A stretch of 25,067 bases of DNA from JAMCRM01 sp041685075 (GCA_041685075.1 JAWLGN010000047.1:1-25067); one strand, 5' to 3'; counted from the stretch's first letter, positions 14,891-22,481 are shown. The notes: generated from the sequence alone by a model not told the origin. Made by a program: numbers and translations.

Positions 14891-16159
14891 ATGGGAAGCA
14901 ACCGTTTTCCGTGCGCCTTCGAGTCCGGTGAAGGGCGCTATCATCCGGTGCGGGTGCGCCGCGTGGACGAATGCGAAACGCTGGATGAGCTGTTCACCTG
15001 GTGCCTGCCGGCGTTCGGCGGCGCCTACCTGCGGCGCGTCTACCAGATCCTCGACCGCGCCATTGGGATGGGCTGCCCCCTCACGGTCTCGGTGGCGGGC
15101 CCCGTGACGGTTTCCGGCCAGCACCTGACGTGGCTCATCCCCCTGCTCGAAACCGGCTGGGTAGCCTACCTCAGCACGACCGACGCCGTCTGCTACCACG
15201 ACGGCCACCGCAGCCTGGACGCCTACGCCCACAGCCCCATCTACGAGGTGCCCATCTACGGCGACGACGCGCGGCTGCGCGACGAGAAGGTGATCCGGGT
15301 GACCGACCTGGCCTTCCACGAAGACGTGCTGTTCGACCAGGACCGGTTCTTGAGCGCCTGCCTGGCGCGGCCCGAGTTCCAGCGCAAGATGACCGGCATC
15401 GAGATGCGCCATCTGCTGGGCGCCTTCTACGCCGCGCAGGAAGAGAAAAACGGCGTGCCCGCGGGGTTGCTTTCCACCTGCCACCGCCTGAACCTGCCGG
15501 TGCTGGTGGGGGCGCCCGCCGACGGCAGCGTCTTCCTCAACTCCATGAAGCTGTGGGCCATGCGGGAAGCGGGCCTGCTGCCCGAGTACGCCTTCGAACT
15601 CGATCTCCACGCCGAGGTCTTCGAGGCCTGCGCCTATCACCGCTGGGGGCTGTTTGATCATCCCGTCCACGCGCTGGCCACCCTGATTCTCGGGGGCGGC
15701 GTGCCGAAGAACTACAACCTACAACCCGAACCCGCGCTCAGCCAGGTGCTGGGGCTGGCGGACGTGCGAGGCTACGCCTTTGACGTTCAGATCGTCACGG
15801 CGCCGGTGACCGACGGCTCGCTCTCTTCCTGCCCGCCCTCGGAAGCGGTCACCTGGGGCAAGGTGGACAAGGAGGGCTACCTGACCCACACCGAGAGCCT
15901 GCAAGGCGATTACTCGATGCTGATGCCCTTCCTGGTGAAGGCGCTGCTCGACAATCGCGCGCGCTACGAAGCGGCCGCCGCCGAAGAAGGCGAGGAGGCG
16001 CTCTTCGCGCGCGAACCCAAGGCCCGCGGCTACCTGCGCCCGCGCGAAGGCTACCGCCTCTTCGCCGAGCGGGAGGAACTCTGCCGCCGCCTGCGGGAAG
16101 ATGTGCGGGCCAACCGCGAATGGCTGCTCGAAAGCCTCGGCTACACCCTGGCGCGCTGA
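14891..16159 (+). CDS. deoxyhypusine synthase-like protein
   Basis: The 422-residue product matches the deoxyhypusine synthase family. Diagnostic blocks are LTVSVAGPVTVSGQHL (the nucleotide-binding start of the fold), AYLSTTDAVCYHDGH (bacterial homologues have STGAN or TTGANLYHD here), LILGGGVPKNYNL, YAFDVQIVTAPVTDGSLSS, and EAVTWGKV with K324 in the position of the catalytic lysine (Lys329 of the human enzyme). In eukaryotes and archaea the enzyme moves the aminobutyl group of spermidine to eIF5A. Bacteria have no eIF5A, and bacterial relatives act on polyamines or have unknown substrates. A C-terminal extension of roughly 75-80 charged residues follows the conserved core. The start is uncertain: ATG 14891 fits best, with a GTG at 14882 possible. 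Its neighbours are a divergent aminotransferase and exported proteins of unknown function. Confidence 0.85.
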   Translation: MGSNRFPCAFESGEGRYHPVRVRRVDECETLDELFTWCLPAFGGAYLRRVYQILDRAIGMGCPLTVSVAGPVTVSGQHLTWLIPLLETGWVAYLSTTDAVCYHDGHRSLDAYAHSPIYEVPIYGDDARLRDEKVIRVTDLAFHEDVLFDQDRFLSACLARPEFQRKMTGIEMRHLLGAFYAAQEEKNGVPAGLLSTCHRLNLPVLVGAPADGSVFLNSMKLWAMREAGLLPEYAFELDLHAEVFEACAYHRWGLFDHPVHALATLILGGGVPKNYNLQPEPALSQVLGLADVRGYAFDVQIVTAPVTDGSLSSCPPSEAVTWGKVDKEGYLTHTESLQGDYSMLMPFLVKALLDNRARYEAAAAEEGEEALFAREPKARGYLRPREGYRLFAEREELCRRLREDVRANREWLLESLGYTLAR

Positions 16160-16164
16160 ACCGA

Positions 16165-16170
16165 TATACT
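16165..16170 (+). promoter_or_regulatory. candidate -10 element before the exported-protein gene
   Basis: TATACT lies directly after the stop of the deoxyhypusine synthase-like gene and 7 bases before the GTG at 16178. It matches TATAAT at five of six positions and suggests separate transcription of the following gene with almost no leader. No clear -35 is seen. Confidence 0.3.
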
Positions 16171-16177
16171 GGCTCGC

Positions 16178-16969
16178 GTGGCCCCCGTCACGTGCCGCTC
16201 TATGCTGTTCGCCGCAATTCTCTGCAGCGCGGCCGCCTGTACCGGCCCTGATGCGGGCGAGCCACGCAATCTGGACCTGATCGACGCGCCGCGCAAGCTG
16301 GATTTGAGCTGGAGAGAGATCTCTGAAAGCGCCCAAGTGGTCGTTATCGGCAGGGTCGCCGCTTCCCATCGAATGGCCCGGAAAGCTCACATTCAGGCGC
16401 CCATCGGGTCGCAGCATCAGGACCAGCCCGTTGAGTTGCGCCTCTACCTGGATCGGCTCGTGGTGGAAGACTGGATTCGCGGCGCGGGCCCTCACACGGT
16501 GGATCTGTATTCTTACCGTATCGAGCTGCCGGTGTTTCGCGCCGAGTACCAGCGCTTAGAGCAGAAGCGCCTCTGGTTTCTGCGGAAGGACCGCTCCTGG
16601 TTCAGGCCCCTGGCCGATCTCGGGCGGAGTTCCTGGGATTTGGGCGATTTCCCCGAAGATTTCAAGTTGTCCCGGATAGCCGGGGACGGTTCCGGCGGCG
16701 CGATCGCGGCGGCCCTGCTCGATGAAGAGCTGGCAGCCGGGTGGCCGTCTTTCCCGGCGCGGCTTCCAGAGCTGGCGAATGTCTCCGGCGAGCTTCTCGA
16801 CAGGCAGTCGTTACGGTTGAAGCTGACGTCACTGCAAAACGCCGGCCCTCCCGATGTGAGCCGCGCCGCGTGTGAGCAGTTGTATGTGCTCTTCGACGAG
16901 TGCCGCGCGGGAGCCACGCGGCACCCGTACTTCCGCTTCCTCGACGAACTGCGGCAACGCGCCCGCTGA
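16178..16969 (+). CDS. putative exported or lipid-anchored protein of unknown function
   Basis: A 263-residue protein of no family I recognise. The N-terminus from the GTG at 16178 has an arginine, a hydrophobic stretch (MLFAAILCSAAA) and then C21, which looks like a signal peptide with a near-lipobox (AAAC); the -3 position is Ala rather than the usual Leu, so lipid attachment is uncertain. The mature part starts acidic and basic, with ESAQVVVIGRVAAS followed by a segment on a second partner or metabolite that cannot be named, and it contains FRAEYQRLEQKRLWFLRKDR. An ATG at 16202 is the alternative start. It lies 18 bases after the deoxyhypusine synthase-like gene and 18 bases before the next gene, which also has a signal peptide. 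Confidence 0.7.
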   Translation: MAPVTCRSMLFAAILCSAAACTGPDAGEPRNLDLIDAPRKLDLSWREISESAQVVVIGRVAASHRMARKAHIQAPIGSQHQDQPVELRLYLDRLVVEDWIRGAGPHTVDLYSYRIELPVFRAEYQRLEQKRLWFLRKDRSWFRPLADLGRSSWDLGDFPEDFKLSRIAGDGSGGAIAAALLDEELAAGWPSFPARLPELANVSGELLDRQSLRLKLTSLQNAGPPDVSRAACEQLYVLFDECRAGATRHPYFRFLDELRQRAR

Positions 16970-16987
16970 CAATTTGGGGAGTTCACT

Positions 16988-17861
16988 ATGCGAATGTATA
17001 AGGTTTGCGTGCTGCTCGCTTTTACTGGAGGCTTGGCGGCCGGAAAGCCTGCACCTGGCTCAGTGCTCGACGCGGCTTTCGATGTGCTGCACAGTGTGCT
17101 TGAAGCGCGCGAGATTCCACCAGGTAGGCAGGGCGGACGGTCTGGCGCCGGACATGGAAGTCCGGTTCGGCCTGAGACCCGGCGACCTGAGGGGCCCCAA
17201 CTTCAAGGCCGTCGCGGTCAAAGAGCAAGCGTGTTTAGCGATGGGCAGACTCGCCACACCGGCTGCCGTCACCTACTGGCGTGGGCTCAAGCAGGAAAAC
17301 TTCACCAAGGGTGAACTCCACCGCCTGTGGCCTGCCGCCCAGATCGGCCTTCACGCCGCGCTGGTCGCGAGGATCTCCGGTCGTCAGGAAAAGATCGCGT
17401 TTCTCGAGGGCCTGCTCACCGCGCAGCGCGATCCCGTCTCGGATAGCCACGTGGACTACTGGGCTCTGGACCAGCTTTGTGACAGCGGCAGTCTGGTGTC
17501 GCTCTCTGTTGTACAGCGACGACTTGAGGAGGGCTATTCGTCAAATCCGCACGTCCTCGATAAAGAGCTACGCTTCTGCGAGCAGCGCATTCGGGTGATG
17601 ATGACCGATCCGGATCCGGTCATAGCCCTCCACTCACTTCTGACAGTCTCGTCCGATCCGCCGGATCGTCGGCTCCTCTACTGGGCCGTGGAGCGGCTCG
17701 AAGAGATGGAATCACCGCGAGCGGACGAAGTACTGGCCCGATTCGCCGAAAAGATTGCAGCCCTGCCCGAGACCTCTGCTCACAAACCTTTCTTCCGCAG
17801 CCTCCGGTGGGAGATTAGCGGGCGGCTGCATAGCAAAGGTCTCCAGAAGAAGCTCCGTTGA
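16988..17861 (+). pseudogene. exported protein gene of unknown function, interrupted by a frameshift
   Basis: The ATG at 16988 has a good ribosome binding site (GGGGAG, 6 bases upstream) and begins a clear signal peptide, MRMYKVCVLLAFTGGLAAG, then GSVLDAAFDVLHSVLEAREIP. Soon afterwards this frame becomes low-complexity Arg/Gly/Gln-rich sequence and ends at 17314. The coding signal continues in another frame from about 17130 (ADGLAPDMEVRFGLRPGDL) to the stop at 17861, giving helical, HEAT-like text such as ELHRLWPAAQIGLHAALVAR and ISGRQEKIAFLEGLL. The whole span is 291 codons plus one base, so a single extra base (or two missing) between about 17100 and 17150 would explain it. This could be a true pseudogene, a sequencing or assembly error, or rarely programmed frameshifting. 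No family is recognised. Confidence 0.6.
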
Positions 17862-17897
17862 AGTCCGTTTGTCGAGCCTCCGTCTCGCTGACCCGCC

Positions 17898-19448
17898 CTA
17901 CTCCAGCGTGGGGTACTTCACCCCCAACTGTTCCAGGTAGGTGCTATACCGCGACGGGTCGTAGCGCAGCTTCTTCAGTTCCTCGCGGAAGCGCGCCATG
18001 CGGTCGCGGTTCAGCTCGATGGGCGGCTGGGTGCCCTCGGGGATGAGCGACTGCCACTTGGTCTCTTTGGTCTGCTCGGCGAAGTAGGCCTTCGCCGCCT
18101 CCCGCAGATCCCGCCGCAGCAGCAGGTCGAGCGCCGTCATGGCCTGCGCCTGGGCCCCCGCGTTGCTGCCCTTGTGGGCGATGGGAGTGGCCATAGCGAT
18201 GCCCGCCGACCAGTGGTGCCCGATGGTGCCGGGAATGTTCGCCGGATAGCGCAGCACCACGGTGGGTACGTTCCAGGCCACCTCCGCGATATCGTCCGAA
18301 CCGCCGCCCGAAGGCCTGGGGCCGGGCACGGCCAGTTCCGTCACTTCGGCCTGCAAGCCCCGGGGTTGGCTGCCGACGGCCTTTTGCACCGCGCGGGCGA
18401 ACTGCTGGTCCGCCTCGGACCATTCCGGCATCCCCACCTGCTTCAGGTTGGCCCACATGGCCTCGGCCATGGGCTTGTTGTAGTGTCCCGGCCAGGTGGC
18501 CGCCAGCACCCGCTCGGACATCTCGGTATCGGTCATGGTGGCGGCGCCCTGGGCGATGCGGGTCCCGATGGCGTGCAGGTCGCGGATGCGCTGGTAGTCC
18601 CACTCGCGGAAGAAGTACCACACCGAGGCCACCGGCGGCACCACGTTGGGCTGGTCGCCGCCCTGCACGATCACGTAGTGGGAGCGGTGCTCCGGCCGCA
18701 GGTGCTCGCGCCGGAAGTTCCACCCCACGTTCATGAGTTCCACGGCGTCCAGCGCGCTGCGGCCCGACCACGGCGAACCGGCCGAATGCGCGCTCTTGCC
18801 CTTGAAGGTGTACTGGGTCGAAACCAGCCCCGAACCCACCGGCCCGTAGGCCGTGCTGAAGCCGGAGGAGACGTGGTTGCTCAGCATGACGTCCACGTCG
18901 CGGAACAGACCCGCGTTCACCATGTAGGTGCGGCTGGCCAGCAGTTCCTCCGCCACCCCGGGGTAAAGCCGCAGGGTACCCGGGATCTTGTGCTTCAGCA
19001 TCAACTCCTTCAGCACCACCGCCGCGGTCACGTTCACCGCCTGCCCGGAGTTGTGGCCCTCACCGTGCCCCGGACCGCCCGGAATCAGCGGCTCGTGGCG
19101 CGGCACGCCGGGTTTTTGCGAGGTCTCCGGCAGGCCGTCGATGTCGGAGATCAGCCCGATCACCGGCTTGCCCGAGCCCCACTCCGCCACCCACGCGGTG
19201 GGCATGCCCGCCACCTCACGCGTGACGCGGAAGCCTTCCTTCTCCAGAATGCCGGTGATGTAGGCCGAAGTCTCGAACTCCTGGAAGCCCAGTTCCGAGA
19301 AGCTGTAGATGGAGTCCACCATCTCCTGGGTGAGCTTCGCCCGCGCCCGCACTCGTTCCGCGGCCTCCCGCTTGAGCGCCGCAAGATCCGGCTGCGCGCC
19401 CAGCGGCGCAAGCACAAAGGCCGATACCAACAACACACGGAGCGTCAT
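17898..19448 (-). CDS. exported M20D-family amidohydrolase (AbgB-like)
   Basis: The 516-residue product begins with a signal peptide (MTLRVLLVSAFVLAPLGAQ) and then follows the M20D amidohydrolase plan, closest in style to the B subunit of p-aminobenzoyl-glutamate hydrolase: ELGFQEFETSAYI (52-64), the metal-site segment GGPGHGEGHNSG (124-135; H128, E130, H132), GVAEELLASR with E167/E168, H192, the dimerisation-domain stretch FKGKSAHSAGSPWSGRSALD, and a late GHHWSAGIAMATPIAHKG. Homologues hydrolyse amide bonds of N-acyl or aminobenzoyl amino acids; the substrate here is unknown. The usual metal-binding cysteine appears replaced by E130. The ATG at 19448 overlaps the glycosyltransferase stop as ATGA, so it is the last gene of the rpiB-glyA-glycosyltransferase run. 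It converges on the frameshifted gene, 36 bases away, with no visible terminator between them. Confidence 0.9.
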   Translation of the reverse strand: MTLRVLLVSAFVLAPLGAQPDLAALKREAAERVRARAKLTQEMVDSIYSFSELGFQEFETSAYITGILEKEGFRVTREVAGMPTAWVAEWGSGKPVIGLISDIDGLPETSQKPGVPRHEPLIPGGPGHGEGHNSGQAVNVTAAVVLKELMLKHKIPGTLRLYPGVAEELLASRTYMVNAGLFRDVDVMLSNHVSSGFSTAYGPVGSGLVSTQYTFKGKSAHSAGSPWSGRSALDAVELMNVGWNFRREHLRPEHRSHYVIVQGGDQPNVVPPVASVWYFFREWDYQRIRDLHAIGTRIAQGAATMTDTEMSERVLAATWPGHYNKPMAEAMWANLKQVGMPEWSEADQQFARAVQKAVGSQPRGLQAEVTELAVPGPRPSGGGSDDIAEVAWNVPTVVLRYPANIPGTIGHHWSAGIAMATPIAHKGSNAGAQAQAMTALDLLLRRDLREAAKAYFAEQTKETKWQSLIPEGTQPPIELNRDRMARFREELKKLRYDPSRYSTYLEQLGVKYPTLE

Positions 19449-20611
19449 TTCCTCGCCACCTCCCGATAGATATCCAGCACTTCCCTGGCGGTCCGCTCCC
19501 AACTGAAGCGGGCCGCCTGCTCGCGGCCCCTGCGGATCAGCCGCTGCCGCAGGTCCTCGTCGAGCAGCACTTCCTTGATGCCGCGCGCGATATCGAAGAC
19601 GTTCTCCGGGTTCACCAGCACCGCGGCGTCGTTCACCACCTCCGGCAGCGAACTCACGTTGGAGGTCACCACCGGCGTTCCCGAGGCCATGGCCTCCAGC
19701 GGCGGCAGCCCGAACCCCTCGTAGAGCGAGGGGAAGACGAACGCCGAGGCCGATTCGAAAAAGCAGCGCAGCGTGTCGAAGGGCACGAATCCCATGAACC
19801 GCACCACGTCCTCCACGCGGGTCTTGATCACCGCCTGTCGCACCGCGGGGTAGAGCGAAATCTCGTCCCCGATGATGATCAGCCGCAGGTCCTTGTAGAC
19901 TTCGTGATCGGCAAGCTGCGCGCGCACCACCGCAAAGGCCTCCACCAGCCGGGGGATATTCTTCTGCGGCCGGATGTTGCCGGCGTAGAGCAGGAAGGGG
20001 TAGTGGATGGAGTAGCGCTCCAGAATGCGCTTGCGCTCGATGGCATGCGCGTCGGGCGCCCCGGCCACGCGCGCGTCGGCCACGCGGCGATGGGTGAAGA
20101 ACTCGGGATTGGGCGCGTTATAGACCAGCCGCACGCGCTCGGCCGGAATGCCCAGCACCTTCTGCACGTCGCGGCGAGTGGCGTCGGAGACCGCGATCAC
20201 GCGGTCGGCGCGCGTCAGCCCGCGCCGGAACATGTACCGCCGCACCTCCATGCGGGCCCCGCTCTGCGGCTCCCAGAAGAGGCTGGCGATATCGTGCACC
20301 GTCACCACGTAGGGCTTCGTCATCAGCAGCGGCACGCGGTTGAGCGGGATATGCACCACGTCCGGATGCAGGCTTCGCAGGTAAGCGGGAAAGGCCATGT
20401 GCTCGCTCCAGCCGCGGTCGGAGCGGTCGTAGACGGCGGTTTCGAAGTTTCCCGGCAGCCCCGTGAGGGTACGCGCGTCTTCGGCCAGCGAGATCAGCAC
20501 GTAGCGATTTTCCGTATCCACGGTGCCCAGCGCGTGCACCAGGCTGCGCGTGTACGTGCCGATGCCGAAGTCGCGAATACGTCGTGCGTCGATGACGATG
20601 CGAAGCGGCAT
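19445..20611 (-). CDS. family 4 glycosyltransferase
   Basis: A 388-residue GT-B fold glycosyltransferase of the GT4 type, using a nucleotide-sugar donor on an unknown acceptor, presumably a cell-surface glycan or glycolipid. The N-terminal domain starts RIVIDARRIRDFGIGTYTRS with the glycine-rich acceptor-side loop, then TVHDIASLFW and RVIAVSDATRRDV. The C-terminal donor domain shows LLYAGNIRPQKNIPRLVEAF (208-227) and the EX7E motif at E298-E306 (YEGFGLPPLEAMASGTPVV), followed by SLPEVV. No signal peptide or membrane helix. The ATG at 20611 is chosen over an Arg-rich extension to 20665 that would overlap glyA. It lies 16 bases after glyA, and its stop overlaps the amidohydrolase start. Confidence 0.93.
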   Translation of the reverse strand: MPLRIVIDARRIRDFGIGTYTRSLVHALGTVDTENRYVLISLAEDARTLTGLPGNFETAVYDRSDRGWSEHMAFPAYLRSLHPDVVHIPLNRVPLLMTKPYVVTVHDIASLFWEPQSGARMEVRRYMFRRGLTRADRVIAVSDATRRDVQKVLGIPAERVRLVYNAPNPEFFTHRRVADARVAGAPDAHAIERKRILERYSIHYPFLLYAGNIRPQKNIPRLVEAFAVVRAQLADHEVYKDLRLIIIGDEISLYPAVRQAVIKTRVEDVVRFMGFVPFDTLRCFFESASAFVFPSLYEGFGLPPLEAMASGTPVVTSNVSSLPEVVNDAAVLVNPENVFDIARGIKEVLLDEDLRQRLIRRGREQAARFSWERTAREVLDIYREVARK

Positions 20612-20627
20612 GCCGGGAGCGCGTCGG

Positions 20628-21938
20628 TTACGGCGCCGGTTCGACGCCGGAAGCGAGCGGCGCAAAAGCCCGCTCGCGTTTCCATCCGTACAGCGGGAAG
20701 CGTTCCGTCAACACCCCTACCCTGCGGCGCACTTCGGCCAGGGTCTCCTCCGAAGCGATGTTGTTGAGCACCTCGGCGATCAGCCCGGCCACTTCCCGCA
20801 TCTCGCTTTCGGTAAAGCCGCGCGTGGTCACCGCGGGCGATCCCAGCCGGATGCCGCTGGGGTTCAACGGGGGGTTGGTGTCGAACGGGATGGCGTTCTT
20901 GTTGACGGTGATGCGAGCGCGGTCGAGCGCCGTCTCGGCGTCCCTGCCGCGCACGCCCTTGGAAAAGACGTCCACCAGCATCAGGTGCGTATCGGTGCCT
21001 CCGGAGACTACGCGGAAGCCCGCCTCAGACATGCCCTGCGCCAGCGCGCGCGCGTTGGCCAGCACCCGCTGCTGGTAGGCGCGGAACTCGGGCTGGAGCG
21101 CCTCCAGGAAGCACACCGCCTTGGCCGCCAGGACATGCACCAGGGGCCCGCCCTGCACGCCTGGAAAGACGGTCTTGTCGATGGCCGCGGCATACTGCGC
21201 TTTCGAGAAGATCACGCCGGAGCGCGGCCCGCGCAGCGTCTTGTGGGTGGTCGAGGTGACGATATCGGCGTACTGGCAGGGGTTGGGATGCAGTCCCGCG
21301 GCCACCAGCCCGGCGATGTGCGCCATGTCCACCAGAAACAGCGCCCCCACCGAGTCGGCGATCTGCCGGAAGCGCGCGAAATCCAGAATCCGCGGGTAGG
21401 CGCTGCCGCCCGTGATGATCATCTTGGGGCGGTGTTCCTCGGCCAGGCGCTGCAGGTCGTCGTAGTCGATCTGCTCGTTGTCGCGCCGCACGCCATAGGG
21501 CACCACCTGGTAGGTCTTACCGGAGAAGTTCAGATGATGGCCATGGGTGAGGTGCCCGCCGTGCGCCAGGTTGAGGCCCAGGATGGTGTCGCCGGGCTGC
21601 AGGACGGCGGCGTAAGCCGCCTGGTTGGCCTGCGAACCCGAGTGCGGCTGCACGTTGACGTGCTCGGCGCCGAAGAGCCGCTTGGCGCGCTCGCACGCCA
21701 GGTTCTCGACGACGTCGGTGAATTCGCAGCCGCCGTAGTAGCGGCGGCCGGGATAACCTTCCGCGTACTTGTTAGTGAAGACGCTGCCCGTGGCCTCCAG
21801 CACGGCCTCGGAGGTGAAGTTCTCGCTGGCGATCAGCTCCAGTTGCCCGTGCTGCCGCTCCACCTCGTTCTGAACCGCTCGCCAGACCTCCGGATCCACT
21901 TCGGCAAGAGGCCGTGCCATACCCTCTTCTTCCGTCAT
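20628..21938 (-). CDS. glyA: serine hydroxymethyltransferase
   Basis: GlyA interconverts serine and glycine with tetrahydrofolate and supplies one-carbon units. The 436-residue product has LELIASENFTSEAVLEATGS, NKYAEGYPGRRYYGG (56-70), HSGSQANQAAY, DMAHIAGLVAAG (D204, H207) and the PLP lysine K233 in TSTTHKTLRGPRSG. Length is slightly above the usual 410-420. The ATG at 21938 overlaps the rpiB stop as ATGA, with GGGGGAAAG just upstream; an internal ATG at 21920 would give the more standard N-terminus MARPL but has a poorly spaced ribosome binding site. The glycosyltransferase follows after 16 bases. Confidence 0.97.
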   Translation of the reverse strand: MTEEEGMARPLAEVDPEVWRAVQNEVERQHGQLELIASENFTSEAVLEATGSVFTNKYAEGYPGRRYYGGCEFTDVVENLACERAKRLFGAEHVNVQPHSGSQANQAAYAAVLQPGDTILGLNLAHGGHLTHGHHLNFSGKTYQVVPYGVRRDNEQIDYDDLQRLAEEHRPKMIITGGSAYPRILDFARFRQIADSVGALFLVDMAHIAGLVAAGLHPNPCQYADIVTSTTHKTLRGPRSGVIFSKAQYAAAIDKTVFPGVQGGPLVHVLAAKAVCFLEALQPEFRAYQQRVLANARALAQGMSEAGFRVVSGGTDTHLMLVDVFSKGVRGRDAETALDRARITVNKNAIPFDTNPPLNPSGIRLGSPAVTTRGFTESEMREVAGLIAEVLNNIASEETLAEVRRRVGVLTERFPLYGWKRERAFAPLASGVEPAP

Positions 21939-22399
21939 GCTTGCTTTCCCCCTCCGTTAGATGCAACTTCGAGCTGCGAGATTTTGCCTACGCGCCGCGA
22001 GTGCCGCCCGCCCTGGAATTCCGTGTTGAGGAACAGGTCCACCAGTTCGAGCGCGCGCTCCTCGGCGATGAAATGCGCCCCCAGGGTGAGGATATTGGCG
22101 TCGTTGTGCTCCCGGGTGAGCCTCACCTGTTCCTCCGACTGCCCCTGCGCTGCCCGCACCCCCGCCACCTTATTGGCTGCAATAGCCATGCCGATACCGG
22201 TATGGCAGATCAGGATGCCGCGCTGGCAACTCTGCCGGGCGACTTCGCGGGCCACCGGCCGCGCGAAATCGGGGTAATCGCACGATTCAGCCGAATGGGT
22301 TCCAAAATCCACCACCTCGTGGCCATCCTCGACGAGCTTCTTCTTCACCGCCTCTTTCAAGACAAGTCCGGCGTGATCGGCTCCGATAGCGATTTTCAT
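21935..22399 (-). CDS. rpiB: ribose-5-phosphate isomerase B / LacAB family
   Basis: A 154-residue RpiB-type isomerase converting ribose 5-phosphate and ribulose 5-phosphate in the pentose phosphate pathway. It starts MKIAIGADHAG with the phosphate-binding and base residues D8 and H9, and has the catalytic-loop cysteine C65 in ILICHTGIGMAIAANK, plus REHNDANILTLG and GGRHSRRV near the C-terminus. E. coli RpiB reads CGTG where this protein has C65-H66-T-G. An SD-like GAGGA is 7 bases before the ATG. It is the first gene of the rpiB-glyA-glycosyltransferase-amidohydrolase run, and its stop overlaps the glyA start. Confidence 0.94.
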   Translation of the reverse strand: MKIAIGADHAGLVLKEAVKKKLVEDGHEVVDFGTHSAESCDYPDFARPVAREVARQSCQRGILICHTGIGMAIAANKVAGVRAAQGQSEEQVRLTREHNDANILTLGAHFIAEERALELVDLFLNTEFQGGRHSRRVGKISQLEVASNGGGKQA

Positions 22400-22411
22400 A
22401 GGAAATTCCTC

Positions 22412-22419
22412 ATTTTATC
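22412..22419 (-). promoter_or_regulatory. candidate -10 element of rpiB
   Basis: On the minus strand GATAAAAT is followed by GAGGA and then the rpiB ATG, 12 bases after the hexamer TAAAAT (22417-22412). The GATAAAATG string is identical to that before polX. No clear -35 is present. If transcription starts 7 bases downstream of the hexamer, the GAGGA would be outside the mRNA, so promoter and ribosome binding roles compete here. Confidence 0.3.
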
Positions 22420-22430
22420 AGAACGCCGCA

Positions 22431-22447
22431 CCAGCCGCTTTGGCTGG
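22431..22447. repeat. 6-bp inverted repeat between rpiB and the phosphate transporter
   Basis: CCAGCC (22431-22436), loop GCTTT, GGCTGG (22442-22447): a perfect 6-base-pair hairpin in the divergent region. No T-run follows on either strand, so it is not a clear intrinsic terminator. It might be an operator or chance in GC-rich DNA. Confidence 0.25.
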
Positions 22448-22481
22448 AGCCGGCCGGAGCCGCATGTTCCGCAACCGTTTC

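Noticed and set aside
16872..17127. Upstream part of the frame encoding the second half of the interrupted exported protein
   Set aside because: It overlaps the previous gene and reads as Cys/Ser-rich nonsense; the real start with signal peptide and ribosome binding site is at 16988 in another frame.
17862..17897. Terminator between the frameshifted gene and the amidohydrolase gene
   Set aside because: The 36-base gap holds no stem-loop with a T-run on either strand.
18174..19469. Long plus-strand open frame opposite the M20D amidohydrolase
   Set aside because: His/Gly/Arg-rich text typical of antisense frames in GC-rich DNA; the minus-strand protein has clear motifs.
20523..22277. 584-codon plus-strand open frame opposite glyA
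   Set aside because: Antisense to glyA and rpiB, with no recognisable domain.
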